64,000 nt of DNA from Bacilli bacterium (GTDB taxonomy: Bacteria; Bacillota_I; Bacilli_A; RFN20; CAG-826), in the NCBI GenBank assembly GCA_024408085.1, contig JAKSVH010000001.1, positions 118,096 to 182,095 of the forward strand, read 5' to 3'. The translations under genes and the position numbers were made by a program. The stretch's first letter is position 1, and each line of letters opens with the position of its first letter. Below, in pieces: positions 27,491 to 37,824 of the stretch. The notes beneath the pieces are model-generated. The model was given only the letters and a program-made list of their open reading frames with translations, made no database searches and was not told the DNA's origin.

Positions 27491-28363
27491 TTATTTGTAG
27501 CCTAATTCTTTTAAAATTCTTGGGTTGTTAAGCCAGTCTTCTTTGACTGACACAAATAACTCAAGGAAAATTCTTTTATTGTAGTATTCTTCAAGATCAG
27601 TTCTGGCTTTCATACCAATTGCTTTGATACGTTTACCGCCTTTACCAATAACAATACCTTTATGCGACTCTTTATCTACGATAATTGTGGCACGAATGTA
27701 CACTGCTTCGCTCTTTGATTTTATTTCGTCAACACGAACAGCTAAATCATGTGGAACTTCTTCCTTGAGGAGTTTTAATAACTTCTCTCGGATAACTTCA
27801 CTAATCATAAATGAAGAATCTTTGTCTGTTACCTGATCTTCTGCAAAGTATCTTGGTCCTTCTTGAATGACTCCCTTAACTTTGTTAAGAAGAGTGTCAA
27901 TTCCGAAGTTTTCAATTGCTGAAGCTTCAATAAGTTCAGCATTTGGATAAGCTTCTTGATATTTTGCTTTGATAGCTTGAACTTCATTAATTCTCAACAA
28001 ATCAATTTTATTGATTACAATAAATAATGGGATGTCTTTTGGAAGAGATTCATTAATGAATTCATCTCCAGCATCAAATTTTCTAGAGGCATCCACCACT
28101 AAAATATTTGCATCAACATCTTTTGCACTATCAAGAGCTTCTTTATTCATAAAGTTGCCAAGTTCATGGTTTGCTTTATGAATTCCTGGAGTATCAATAA
28201 AAATAATTTGATATTCTCCATCATCGTAAATTCCTTTAATGGAATTACGTGTTGTTTGAGCCTTTTCAGTGACAATTGAAAGCTTACGCTCTAAAAGAGC
28301 GTTTATGATTGTAGACTTTCCTGCGTTTGGTCTACCAACAATTGACACGAATCCGCTTTTCAT
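27491..28363 (-). CDS. era: GTPase Era
   Basis: Ras-like GTPase plus KH domain that binds 16S rRNA near its 3' end during 30S maturation (290 aa). G1 GRPNAGKST, G3 DTPGIH, G4 NKIDLL, and KH motif IVIGKGGKRIKAIG. The start overlaps the cdd stop, so it is translationally coupled. Confidence 0.96.
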   Translation of the reverse strand: MKSGFVSIVGRPNAGKSTIINALLERKLSIVTEKAQTTRNSIKGIYDDGEYQIIFIDTPGIHKANHELGNFMNKEALDSAKDVDANILVVDASRKFDAGDEFINESLPKDIPLFIVINKIDLLRINEVQAIKAKYQEAYPNAELIEASAIENFGIDTLLNKVKGVIQEGPRYFAEDQVTDKDSSFMISEVIREKLLKLLKEEVPHDLAVRVDEIKSKSEAVYIRATIIVDKESHKGIVIGKGGKRIKAIGMKARTDLEEYYNKRIFLELFVSVKEDWLNNPRILKELGYK

Positions 28364-28764
28364 TATTTTAAATCGTCTGCTGAGAATGCAAATGGAAGAA
28401 GCTCAACAATGTTGGTTTCTTGAACTGCACCCTTTAAGTTTGCCATATAAATAGGAGCGTCTTTTGGGAAAAGTTCGCTAATAACTTGTCTACATGCACC
28501 GCATGGTGAACATGGTTCATCGGTATCAGCAATAAGTGCTAATGCCACCATATCTTCTTTCTTAACACCATTCATCTTTGCATTGTAAAGCGCATTTCTT
28601 TCAGCACACATACATAGTGGGTATGATGAGTTTTCGACGTTTGCACCAAGATAAACTTTACCATCTTTACAAAGTAAAGCTGCACCAACTGCAAAGTGTG
28701 AGTATGGTGAGTAGGAAAGTTTTCTTGCTTCTTTTGCTTTTTCAATAAGTTCTTCTGGTTTCAT
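28363..28764 (-). CDS. cdd: Cytidine deaminase
   Basis: Zinc enzyme of pyrimidine salvage that deaminates cytidine and deoxycytidine (133 aa). CAERNAL provides the first zinc ligand and catalytic Glu, and PCSPCGACRQV gives the other two Cys. Located between ybeY and era as in Bacillus. Overlaps both neighbours by one base. Confidence 0.95.
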   Translation of the reverse strand: MKPEELIEKAKEARKLSYSPYSHFAVGAALLCKDGKVYLGANVENSSYPLCMCAERNALYNAKMNGVKKEDMVALALIADTDEPCSPCGACRQVISELFPKDAPIYMANLKGAVQETNIVELLPFAFSADDLK

Positions 28765-29210
28765 TATTTGAGTCCTCCCAAAATTTCATCCTGTAATTTA
28801 AACATTACAACTTCATCTTCTTTTTCCATATGATCGTAGCCAAGTAAATGAAGCATGCCGTGTGTAAATAAGAATGACATTTCTCTTAAAAGAGAATGTC
28901 CGTATTCTTTAGCTTGCTCTTCAGCTTTCTCATAGGAAATGATAATTTGACCCAAGGAAATTGGTCCGCCTTTTAATTCTTTCTCTGATTCTTCATCAAG
29001 GAAAGCAAAGCTTATGACATCAGTTGGTCTATCAACATTTCTATATTCACGATTAATTTTGTGAATTTCTTTATTGTTGACGATTGTTACATCAGTCATG
29101 TAATCGCCATTCAAATTAAGGTGTTTAAAGATTTTAACGTATAATTCGTTAAAGACTTTTTCATATGAATCGTAATTTTCTGGTCCGTTATTTACAAAGT
29201 CTAATACCAT
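28764..29210 (-). CDS. ybeY: Endoribonuclease YbeY
   Basis: Zinc-dependent RNase for rRNA maturation and ribosome quality control (148 aa). The signature HGMLHLLGYDH gives three His ligands, preceded by the RNVDRPTDVISF segment. TATAAT lies 15 bases before its ATG. This heads the ybeY-cdd-era-recO operon. Confidence 0.94.
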   Translation of the reverse strand: MVLDFVNNGPENYDSYEKVFNELYVKIFKHLNLNGDYMTDVTIVNNKEIHKINREYRNVDRPTDVISFAFLDEESEKELKGGPISLGQIIISYEKAEEQAKEYGHSLLREMSFLFTHGMLHLLGYDHMEKEDEVVMFKLQDEILGGLK

Positions 29211-29253
29211 AATTCTTGGGAAAGTATTATAACATACTTTAACGGCAATTCAT

Positions 29254-30426
29254 CTATAAATTACACTTATCAAAGAAAACACATTCGGCTTTATACATTT
29301 CTTTCCTATTGGAAAGACCACTAATAAGTTGTGAATAAGAATTAAAGCCAACGTAATAGAGTCCAAAGTGAAATATTACGTAATTACAACCGCTCTCGCC
29401 TGTTATAAACATCATGGCTAATGCAAAGGCAAAGGCAATCGCAATGTAAATTAATTGCTTGAGTTTGTTTGAAGTAACTGTTTGGTTTGCAAGAACATTT
29501 GCTTTATAAGCATACTCAGGACATTGCTCTTTTGTCTCGAAACATTTTTCTTCGTATCTTGCAATCATGTATCGCTTGTCTTCAAACGACTTAGAACACA
29601 ATAACAATTCTAGAACTTTTAAGAGCACCAAAACGATCAAAACAAACACATTTCTGAAGTCATTTAGGCAAAGTAAAAAAGTTATCATAAAAGCAACCAA
29701 AACTGAGCTCAATAAACTGCGTGAATTCGTGAAATAATTTTGCTTAAATCCGATAAACTCTAAATAACTTAGTTTTGTTTGGTTACATCTTCGAGAAAAA
29801 TATGGGTCAATATATTGATTATCAAAGAAATTAATTTCTTTGTTAATTATAATATTCTCGATAATTTGAGTGACTAAAAATAGTAATAAAAATAGAAGCG
29901 AAAATATCGCATTTTGTTCATTGTTTAATAGATAAAAAGTCCCTATCAAAATTACAGCGGAAATTAAGGCTGCAGCAGACTCTAAAATTTTAAGTTTTGT
30001 AGGCAAAATTGAACGCTTAATTTTGCTAACTCCACCCATGCAGTCTGTTGCTTCAACTTCGATTACAATTTTGCACCATATTGCAATGAATTCATCTTTC
30101 TTAGCCTTAACTAATCCAAATTCTGGATCAAGATAGACAATCTTTTTTGGCGTAACTTTCTTTACCATTACAACGTGATTGTCTCGAATTAGGGTTAATG
30201 ATGGAGTTTTTATTTTGTCATAATAATCTTCATCACACCCATAAGAAGCAAGCTTAAGGCCATGCATGCCAGCTTCTTTGCAAATGTCATCGACTGTGAA
30301 TGCTTCTTTTCTTCTAATCTTTTTAACGTAAAGATAAGATTTATTTTTTGTAAGATGTGCCATTAACATCTTCAAACTAGTGAACCCACAATCATGTTCA
30401 TTGCCTTGAAAAATAAAGTAGTTCAT
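29254..30426 (-). CDS. C39-peptidase membrane protein lacking an ATPase domain
   Basis: Protein of 390 aa. Residues ~1-130 are a C39 (double-Gly leader) peptidase-like domain with Gln7, the nucleophile motif DCGFTSLKML, and NHVVMV...YLDPEFG with His and Asp of the triad. Residues ~150-375 hold about five to six hydrophobic segments, like the membrane half of a peptidase-containing ABC exporter. It stops before any nucleotide-binding domain: no Walker motifs are present. SD AGGAGG precedes the ATG but sits in a predicted hairpin. It interrupts the core block between ybeY and rpsU. It could process or export a peptide with a partner ATPase; no candidate peptide is adjacent. Confidence 0.75.
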   Translation of the reverse strand: MNYFIFQGNEHDCGFTSLKMLMAHLTKNKSYLYVKKIRRKEAFTVDDICKEAGMHGLKLASYGCDEDYYDKIKTPSLTLIRDNHVVMVKKVTPKKIVYLDPEFGLVKAKKDEFIAIWCKIVIEVEATDCMGGVSKIKRSILPTKLKILESAAALISAVILIGTFYLLNNEQNAIFSLLFLLLFLVTQIIENIIINKEINFFDNQYIDPYFSRRCNQTKLSYLEFIGFKQNYFTNSRSLLSSVLVAFMITFLLCLNDFRNVFVLIVLVLLKVLELLLCSKSFEDKRYMIARYEEKCFETKEQCPEYAYKANVLANQTVTSNKLKQLIYIAIAFAFALAMMFITGESGCNYVIFHFGLYYVGFNSYSQLISGLSNRKEMYKAECVFFDKCNL

Positions 30427-30431
30427 AAAAA

Positions 30432-30461
30432 AATCCTCCTAATACTTATTTCAGGAAGATT
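30432..30461 (-). promoter_or_regulatory. Hairpin sequestering the C39-gene Shine-Dalgarno
   Basis: On the - strand AATCTTCCT (30453-30461) can pair with AGGAGGATT (30432-30440), covering the AGGAGG ribosome-binding site. TAAAAT lies just upstream. Confidence 0.4.
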
Positions 30462-30485
30462 TTACGTTTTGGATGAAAATTTTTT

Positions 30486-30515
30486 AAAGGGACCCATAGG
30501 GTCCCTTATTTTTTT
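30486..30515. terminator. Hairpin after rpsU (GGGACCC/GGGTCCC)
   Basis: AAAGGGACCC-ATA-GGGTCCCTT. On the + strand it is followed by ATTTTTTT. On the - strand, the rpsU direction, only TTT then A-rich sequence follows. Probably the rpsU terminator, but stronger on the + strand. A related hairpin follows the DtxR-type gene at 60991. Confidence 0.6.
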
Positions 30516-30520
30516 CGAAA

Positions 30521-30694
30521 TTAGTAAGCTTTACGGCGAGCCATCTCGGATTTCATTTTTCTCTTCAATCCTTTTTTGAGATAGAATTCTCTTTTACGTG
30601 CTTCAAGAAGAACGCCTGATTTGTTGACTTGTCTTTTAAAGCGACGAAGAGCTTCGTCTAATTGTTCATTTTCGCGAACGACAATTTTTGGCAT
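30521..30694 (-). CDS. rpsU: Ribosomal protein S21
   Basis: Small-subunit protein of 57 aa: begins [20 protein letters not shown], contains [14 protein letters not shown], and ends in a basic [14 protein letters not shown] tail. SD AGGAAGTG precedes the ATG. TATAAT overlaps the deoC stop 22 bases upstream of the SD, so rpsU has its own promoter. In Bacillus S21 is next to yqeY, and in E. coli next to dnaG. Here it sits between deoC and the C39 gene. Confidence 0.95.
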   Translation of the reverse strand: MPKIVVRENEQLDEALRRFKRQVNKSGVLLEARKREFYLKKGLKRKMKSEMARRKAY

Positions 30695-30735
30695 ATTTTT
30701 TTCACTTCCTTTCGTACGTAACGGCAGTAATTATA

Positions 30736-31380
30736 TTACTCGCCTTTAACAATTGCAACCCCGCATGATGCGCCAATGCGTGAAGCACCAGCATCAATCA
30801 TAGATTGCGCTTCTTCTTTTGAGTGGATTCCACCACTTGCTTTGACACCAATATTTGGGCCAACAGCTTTTCTCATTAATTCAACTGCGTGTGTAGTTGC
30901 TCCACCTTTTGAGAATCCAGTGGATGTTTTGACATAGTCAGCACCACCACGAACGCAAGCTTTTGAACATTCGACGATTTCATCATCGCTGAGTAAGCAT
31001 GTTTCAAGAATTACTTTGAGTAAAACTTTTTTGCAAGCCTTCTTAACGAGTCTAACCTCTTTTTCAATGTAATCGTAGTTGTGTTCTTTAGCCATAGAGT
31101 CATTTAAGACCATATCGACTTCTGTAGCACCAGCTTTGATTGCAAGTTTTGCTTCGTAAGCTTTGCTTTCTGGTAATGTAGCACCTAATGGGAAACCAAC
31201 GACTGTACAGACTTTTACATCGCTGCCTTTAAGTTCTTTAGCGGCAACTGGAACAAAGCCTGGGTTAACGCATACGGATGCAAAATGAAATTCTTTTGCT
31301 TCTTCACATAATTTAACAATGGCTTCTGTTGAAGCATCTTGTTTGAGAAGAGTGTGATCAATCATCTTTGCGATTTCCAT
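30736..31380 (-). CDS. deoC: Deoxyribose-phosphate aldolase
   Basis: TIM-barrel class I aldolase that cleaves deoxyribose 5-phosphate to acetaldehyde and glyceraldehyde 3-phosphate (214 aa). The Schiff-base Lys is in YVKTSTGF, with the second active-site Lys in GVKASGGI; the N-terminal MIDHTLLKQDA is diagnostic. It acts after DeoB in deoxynucleoside catabolism, though encoded 27 kb away. Confidence 0.96.
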   Translation of the reverse strand: MEIAKMIDHTLLKQDASTEAIVKLCEEAKEFHFASVCVNPGFVPVAAKELKGSDVKVCTVVGFPLGATLPESKAYEAKLAIKAGATEVDMVLNDSMAKEHNYDYIEKEVRLVKKACKKVLLKVILETCLLSDDEIVECSKACVRGGADYVKTSTGFSKGGATTHAVELMRKAVGPNIGVKASGGIHSKEEAQSMIDAGASRIGASCGVAIVKGE

Positions 31381-31407
31381 AAGTTTCTCCTTTAATTAAA
31401 TAGTAAA

Positions 31408-31602
31408 CTATTTATCTTCCTTGTCTGCTTTTTTTGCAACGACACTTTTGCCATTGTAATATCCGCATTGTGGACAAACGTTGTGTGATTTAATCATTGC
31501 GCCACAGTTTGGGCATTTGACTAATCCTTTAACAGCTAATTTGAAGTGTGTTCTTCTTAATCTTTTTGCTGTTTTTGATGTTCTTCTTTGTGGGACTGCC
31601 AT
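31408..31602 (-). CDS. rpmF: Ribosomal protein L32
   Basis: Large-subunit protein of 64 aa starting [19 protein letters not shown], with zinc ligands CPNC and CPQC. AAGGAGG lies seven bases before ATG 31602, so the upstream in-frame ATG at 31629 is rejected. TATAAT is ~37 bases upstream. Confidence 0.95.
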   Translation of the reverse strand: MAVPQRRTSKTAKRLRRTHFKLAVKGLVKCPNCGAMIKSHNVCPQCGYYNGKSVVAKKADKEDK

Positions 31603-31704
31603 AGAGATTTCCTCCTTGTTTAACGACAAAGATTATACGTTAATAATAATATTAATCAATAAATTTTCATACTATGTACAAAAATTAATTAAATTGTTTC
31701 GATT

Positions 31705-32952
31705 TTATCGCACTTTTATTTTGTGAATTTTTCCAATGTATTCATCAGGTAAATCTGCCTCTAATTTAATATAATTAGATGTAAATCCTGAGAGTAAACC
31801 ACTGTTTTTATTTCTCTCTTCGAGAATAACTTCTAGTTCTTGGTTTTTGAATTTTTCGATGTATTCTTTTTGAAGTTTATTTGATAACTCTATAAGAGAA
31901 TTGACTCTTTCGCTCTTAATTTCAGGTCTAACTTGGTCAGGCATTGAGAATGCTTTTGTTCCTTCTCTTGCTGAAAATGGGAACACATGTAATTCAGCAA
32001 AGTTAACTTCTTTAATAAAATTATATGTTTCTTCAAACTCTTCTTTTGTTTCACCTGGGAAGCCAACAATTACGTCTGTTGTAATTGCAATATTTGGTCT
32101 AACTTCTCTGATCATATTAACTTTGTTAATAAAGTCATTAACATTGTATTTTCTGCACATACGTTTTAACACTGATGGAGAACCACTTTGTAAAGGCATG
32201 TGAAGATGATCAGCGATTTGTGGATACTTATTTAATAAAGAAATAAATTTAGCATCAATTTCGCTTTCTTCAATTGACGAAATACGAAGTCGATAAAGAC
32301 CTGGAATATTACAAATTTCTTCGACCAAGTCGGAGAAAGAGCATTCTTTATTATCTAAACCGTAATGTGCTGTATGAATTCCGGTTAAAACAATTTCTTT
32401 AAAGCCATGATTCACTAAAGTTGTGATTTCTTCAATGACTTCTGCTCTTGGTCTAGAACGAGCTACTCCACGAGTGTATGGAATCGTGCAATAAGAACAG
32501 AAATTGTTACATCCGTCTTCTACTTTTACATAGGCTCTAGTTGAGTTTGGAATAGCAATTGTTCCGAATGATTCGTATTTAAACTCGCGAGGATTATTCC
32601 CAATCGAAATTATTGGTTTCTTTTCTTTTAAGAAAAGCTGTACCATTTCTACAAGTCTATTCCTATTCGATGTTCCAACAATAATGTCTGCACCACATTC
32701 CTTTTTTGCGTATTCAGAATTCTTTTGAGTGTAGCAACCCATAACGACAATAATTGCGTCTTTATTGTTGCGTCTTTCTCTACGAATTATTTGTCTAGAT
32801 TTTTGGTCTGCAACTGCTGTTACTGAGCAAGTATTAATAACGATAATGTCTGGTTTACAATTTTCATCAAATCCATTTTTTAAAAATAGCTCCTTAAGAG
32901 CATTTGATTCATAAGAATTAACCTTGCAACCAAGGGAAATAAATTTAAGCAT
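31705..32952 (-). CDS. mtaB: tRNA N6-threonylcarbamoyladenosine methylthiotransferase
   Basis: Radical-SAM enzyme that converts t6A37 to ms2t6A in tRNA (415 aa). UPF0004 domain Cys in SLGCKVN, INTCSVTA and VMGCYTQ bind the auxiliary cluster. CNNFCSYCTIPYTRG is the radical-SAM motif, and a TRAM domain ends the protein. ATG 32952 overlaps the rsmE stop (TAATG). This start begins the conserved MLKFISLGCKVN. Confidence 0.92.
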   Translation of the reverse strand: MLKFISLGCKVNSYESNALKELFLKNGFDENCKPDIIVINTCSVTAVADQKSRQIIRRERRNNKDAIIVVMGCYTQKNSEYAKKECGADIIVGTSNRNRLVEMVQLFLKEKKPIISIGNNPREFKYESFGTIAIPNSTRAYVKVEDGCNNFCSYCTIPYTRGVARSRPRAEVIEEITTLVNHGFKEIVLTGIHTAHYGLDNKECSFSDLVEEICNIPGLYRLRISSIEESEIDAKFISLLNKYPQIADHLHMPLQSGSPSVLKRMCRKYNVNDFINKVNMIREVRPNIAITTDVIVGFPGETKEEFEETYNFIKEVNFAELHVFPFSAREGTKAFSMPDQVRPEIKSERVNSLIELSNKLQKEYIEKFKNQELEVILEERNKNSGLLSGFTSNYIKLEADLPDEYIGKIHKIKVR

Positions 32953-33674
32953 TATTTTCTTTCCAAATGATTTGAGATTACGCATAAAGCGTAAAATGAT
33001 GCAGTTTCAGCACGTAAAATACGTTTGCCTAAACTGACACGTTTATAACCAGCAGCAACTGCCATATCAACTTCATGTTCGCTGAAACCACCTTCTGGTC
33101 CAACAACAATTGCAACTTTTTGTTTATCTTTGATAGATCTAATAATTGAGTTAAATGATTCGGTTGCGCCACTTTCTTCTTCGTAGGCAATCATTTTGAC
33201 TTGGGCATCAACATCTCCAAGTTGTTTTATATCGATAACGCGATAAAGCATAGGAATCTTAGTTCTCTTGCATTGTTCCGCAGCTTCTTTAAGAATTCGT
33301 CTGTATCGCTCTAATTTGAGGTCTTTTTCAGCAGGTTTAATCTTTACAATGGTTCTTTCTGTTTGAAGCAAAACGATTTCGCCAACTCCAAGTTCAGTTG
33401 CCTTTTGTAAAACAAAGTCCATCTTTTCACCCTTAATTAACGCTGCAATTAAGATAACGTGATTCTTAAGTTCGTGATTTTCTTTTATTTGTTTAACTAC
33501 ATCAATTTCAATGTGTGGTTTGAGTTGAGAAACTTTGCACAAGAAAACTTTTTCATTTGAGACTACTTCAATTTCATCTCCAACTCTAGCACGCATGACT
33601 TTAGTCAAATGAAAAATATCGTCATCTCCAAGTAAAACTTGGTCAGTGATAATTTGTCCAAAATATCTTTGCAT
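32952..33674 (-). CDS. rsmE: 16S rRNA (uracil(1498)-N3)-methyltransferase
   Basis: SPOUT-fold methyltransferase of 240 aa for U1498 of 16S rRNA. N-terminal PUA-like part begins MQRYF; the SAM-binding knot shows VVGPEGGFSEHE and LGKRILRAETA. One-base overlaps with the TM2-like gene upstream and mtaB downstream indicate one operon. Confidence 0.94.
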   Translation of the reverse strand: MQRYFGQIITDQVLLGDDDIFHLTKVMRARVGDEIEVVSNEKVFLCKVSQLKPHIEIDVVKQIKENHELKNHVILIAALIKGEKMDFVLQKATELGVGEIVLLQTERTIVKIKPAEKDLKLERYRRILKEAAEQCKRTKIPMLYRVIDIKQLGDVDAQVKMIAYEEESGATESFNSIIRSIKDKQKVAIVVGPEGGFSEHEVDMAVAAGYKRVSLGKRILRAETASFYALCVISNHLERK

Positions 33675-34111
33675 TATTTTAAGAATGCTCCAGAACTATC
33701 AGTGATGCTGCGAGAAACTAAATAATTAACGCCAACACCAATCATGATAGCTTCCATTACGAAATAGAAAATTAAATAAGCAAATGGACTATGCCAATTT
33801 GCGACAAAATAAATTAATGAGCCTAAACCAGCAATTGCAACAAGAGAAATTGCTAAGGCAATAAATCCTTTCTTCTTAAAGCCTAAATAGAAAGAATTTG
33901 CTCCGAAAATTCCTAAGAAGATTGCAAGAATTGCTGCAACAACTTTGGAATGGAATTTAATTTGATCAGCGTGTTCAACTTGATCAATAACTTTAGTTAT
34001 ATCTTGAGTTTGTCCGCTGTCGCCTTCAAGAGGTTTTGATCCACCACAGAAAGGACAAACTTCTTTGTCTAATCTTGTAATATCAGCGTGACAGTATTTA
34101 CATTTAGCCAT
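33674..34111 (-). CDS. Zinc-ribbon TM2-like membrane protein
   Basis: Protein of 145 aa with an N-terminal zinc ribbon (CKYC...CPFCGG), a polar linker (~28-52), then about three membrane segments. The first pair carries the TM2-type motif GIFGANSFYLGFKKKGF. The function of such fusions is unknown. TATAAT lies 11 bases before the ATG, leaving a leader of only a few bases. Heads an operon with rsmE and mtaB. Confidence 0.7.
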   Translation of the reverse strand: MAKCKYCHADITRLDKEVCPFCGGSKPLEGDSGQTQDITKVIDQVEHADQIKFHSKVVAAILAIFLGIFGANSFYLGFKKKGFIALAISLVAIAGLGSLIYFVANWHSPFAYLIFYFVMEAIMIGVGVNYLVSRSITDSSGAFLK

Positions 34112-34149
34112 AATCGCCAGTTATTATATAATAATTCGAACATATACGC

Positions 34150-34186
34150 AAAAGAAAAAGGTTCCAATTTAATTTGAAACCTTTAT
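34150..34186 (-). terminator. guaD terminator
   Basis: AAAGGTT-CAA pairs with TTG-AACCTTT (34157-34184) with one mismatch; on the - strand it is followed by TTTTTCTTTT. Confidence 0.7.
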
Positions 34187-34195
34187 TCTGTTTGA

Positions 34196-34654
34196 TTAAT
34201 AAGCTGTTTTATCAGCAATATTTTTGTATTCTTCGTAGAGTTTTAGGCAAGCTTTGCGGTCGAGTTCAACAACCATCTTTTCGCGTCCACCGTTTTCATT
34301 AAACTCATAGAAGACTTTATCACGGAAACCAATGTCTTCTGTGTCAACAATATTACATCCGTAATATACTTTTTCGATATTGGCCCAGAGAATTGCAGCC
34401 ATACACATTGGGCAAGGCTCGCCTGTTGTGTATAATTCGCATCCGCTTAAATCGAATGTTCCAAGCTTCTTACAAGCTTTGTGAATTGCCATCATTTCAC
34501 CATGGCAGGTTGGATCGTTATTTTTAACGACTTCATTGTGGCCTTTTCCGATAACTTCGCCATCTTTAACGATAACAGCACCAAATGGTCCGCCGTGTCC
34601 ATGACGAATGCCCTTGCGAGCTTCGAGAATTGCCATATGCATGTATTTGTTCAT
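34196..34654 (-). CDS. guaD: Guanine deaminase-like nucleobase deaminase
   Basis: CDA-fold zinc deaminase (152 aa). CHGEMMAI supplies the catalytic Glu, and EPCPMCMAAI supplies two Cys ligands. GGPFGAVIVKDGEVIG at the N-terminus and a C-terminal extension ending NIADKTAY match Bacillus GuaD (…FANKKEY) better than TadA. It would convert guanine to xanthine in purine salvage. GAGGT is the SD. TadA or another nucleoside deaminase is the alternative. Confidence 0.8.
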   Translation of the reverse strand: MNKYMHMAILEARKGIRHGHGGPFGAVIVKDGEVIGKGHNEVVKNNDPTCHGEMMAIHKACKKLGTFDLSGCELYTTGEPCPMCMAAILWANIEKVYYGCNIVDTEDIGFRDKVFYEFNENGGREKMVVELDRKACLKLYEEYKNIADKTAY

Positions 34655-34718
34655 AAACTTACCTCGTTTTCTATTTTATCATAGAAAGAATAAAAATTAA
34701 TTTTTTATTTTAAAAAAT

Positions 34719-34745
34719 GAAAAAAAGACCGATTAGTCGGTCTTA
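34719..34745 (-). terminator. dnaJ terminator (end of heat-shock operon)
   Basis: AAGACCGA (34725-34732), loop, TCGGTCTT (34737-34744); on the - strand followed by TTTTTTC. Confidence 0.8.
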
Positions 34746-34760
34746 TAAATACTATGGTAT

Positions 34761-35903
34761 TTAACGAGTGAAGGCTTTTTTGAATTTTTCGAAGATAGAT
34801 TCATCTTTTCCTTCGCTCTTTCGATATTCTTCAAGAAGCTTCTTTTGTTCTTTTGTAAGTTTACTTGGAGTTTTGATTTGAATATGAATGTATTGGTCAC
34901 CAGGAGTTCCCTTACGCATATCTTTAATTCCGCGTCCTTTCAAACGAAGAATTTGATTTGGTTGAGTTCCTGCTGGAATTTCTACTTCACATTCTCCATA
35001 AACTGTAGGAACATCGATTTTTCTACCTAAGGTAGCATCGACGAAACTAATTGGAATATCGATGTGAATGTCATTTCCGTCACGTTTGAAGAATGGATGT
35101 GGAATTGCAACGATTTCTAAATACAAATCGCCGTTTTCTCCACCATTAATTCCATGCTCACCTTTGCCACGGATTCTGATTTGTTGTCCTTCATTAATGC
35201 CTGCTGGAATATTAACTTCCATATCGCGTTTGATATGGTTATAACCTTTTCCGCCACATTTTGGACATTTATCTTTGATAATCTTACCGGTTCCACCACA
35301 TTCTGGACAAACTTGTTGAGACTCCATCATTCCAAAAATGGAACGTTGTTGGACTCTTACAAAGCCTGCGCCATGACAATGTGGACATGTTTGAATATCA
35401 TTAGCAGTTTTAGCACCTGTTCCGTTACAATTTTCGCATTTTTCATCATAACTAACTGGGACTAAAACTTTCTTGCCCATGATACAGTCCATAAATGGAA
35501 CACGGATTCTTTGGAGTGTATCTTCGCCTCTTTGAGGGCCAAAGCTTCGTTGTTGACGGCGTGCACCGCCTCCTCCAAAGAATGAGGAGAAAATATCGCC
35601 TAAATCGACACCGCCAAAACCTTGTGAACCGAATCCAGCACCACTAAATGGGTTGCCTTGACCACCGGTTGATGCACCTTGTTCAAATGCAGCCATACCG
35701 AATTGATCGTACATTTGACGCTTTTTATCATCGTAAAGAATGTCGTAAGCTTCTTGTACTTCTTTAAATTTCTCTTCGGCACCTGGCTCTTTGTTGATGT
35801 CAGGGTGATACTTTTTAGCAAGTTTACGATAGGCTGATTTAATCTCATCTTTTGATGCAGATTTATTTATGCCTAAGACTTCATAGAAATCTCGTTTTGC
35901 CAT
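34761..35903 (-). CDS. dnaJ: Chaperone DnaJ
   Basis: Hsp40 co-chaperone that delivers clients to DnaK and triggers its ATPase (380 aa). The J domain has HPD in [10 protein letters not shown], a Gly/Phe-rich region (~75-120), four CxxCxGxG zinc modules ([32 protein letters not shown]), and the C-terminal client-binding domains. SD GGAG precedes the ATG. Last gene of the hrcA operon. Confidence 0.97.
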   Translation of the reverse strand: MAKRDFYEVLGINKSASKDEIKSAYRKLAKKYHPDINKEPGAEEKFKEVQEAYDILYDDKKRQMYDQFGMAAFEQGASTGGQGNPFSGAGFGSQGFGGVDLGDIFSSFFGGGGARRQQRSFGPQRGEDTLQRIRVPFMDCIMGKKVLVPVSYDEKCENCNGTGAKTANDIQTCPHCHGAGFVRVQQRSIFGMMESQQVCPECGGTGKIIKDKCPKCGGKGYNHIKRDMEVNIPAGINEGQQIRIRGKGEHGINGGENGDLYLEIVAIPHPFFKRDGNDIHIDIPISFVDATLGRKIDVPTVYGECEVEIPAGTQPNQILRLKGRGIKDMRKGTPGDQYIHIQIKTPSKLTKEQKKLLEEYRKSEGKDESIFEKFKKAFTR

Positions 35904-35927
35904 AATTTCTCCTTTCTTCCTAATAAA

Positions 35928-35952
35928 GCGAAGGGGCAGTTAGCCCCATCGC
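35928..35952 (-). other. Hairpin in the dnaK-dnaJ gap
   Basis: GCGA-GGGGC pairs with GCCCC-TCGC (one mismatch, five-base loop). Only a short U-run (TTT) follows on the - strand, so it may attenuate or process the mRNA rather than end it. Confidence 0.5.
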
Positions 35953-35973
35953 TAATTTGTTATTTAAGAACTA

Positions 35974-37809
<1,836 letters not shown>

Positions 37810-37824
37810 TTATTAATCCTCCGA

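Noticed and set aside
30394..30579. Open frame on the + strand across the C39-rpsU gap
   Set aside because: It crosses the start of the C39 gene, a hairpin and the end of rpsU; no SD or family.
35929..35953. Full terminator between dnaK and dnaJ
   Set aside because: The U-run after the hairpin is too short on the - strand, and dnaJ has no promoter of its own in the gap; treated as a processing or attenuation hairpin.
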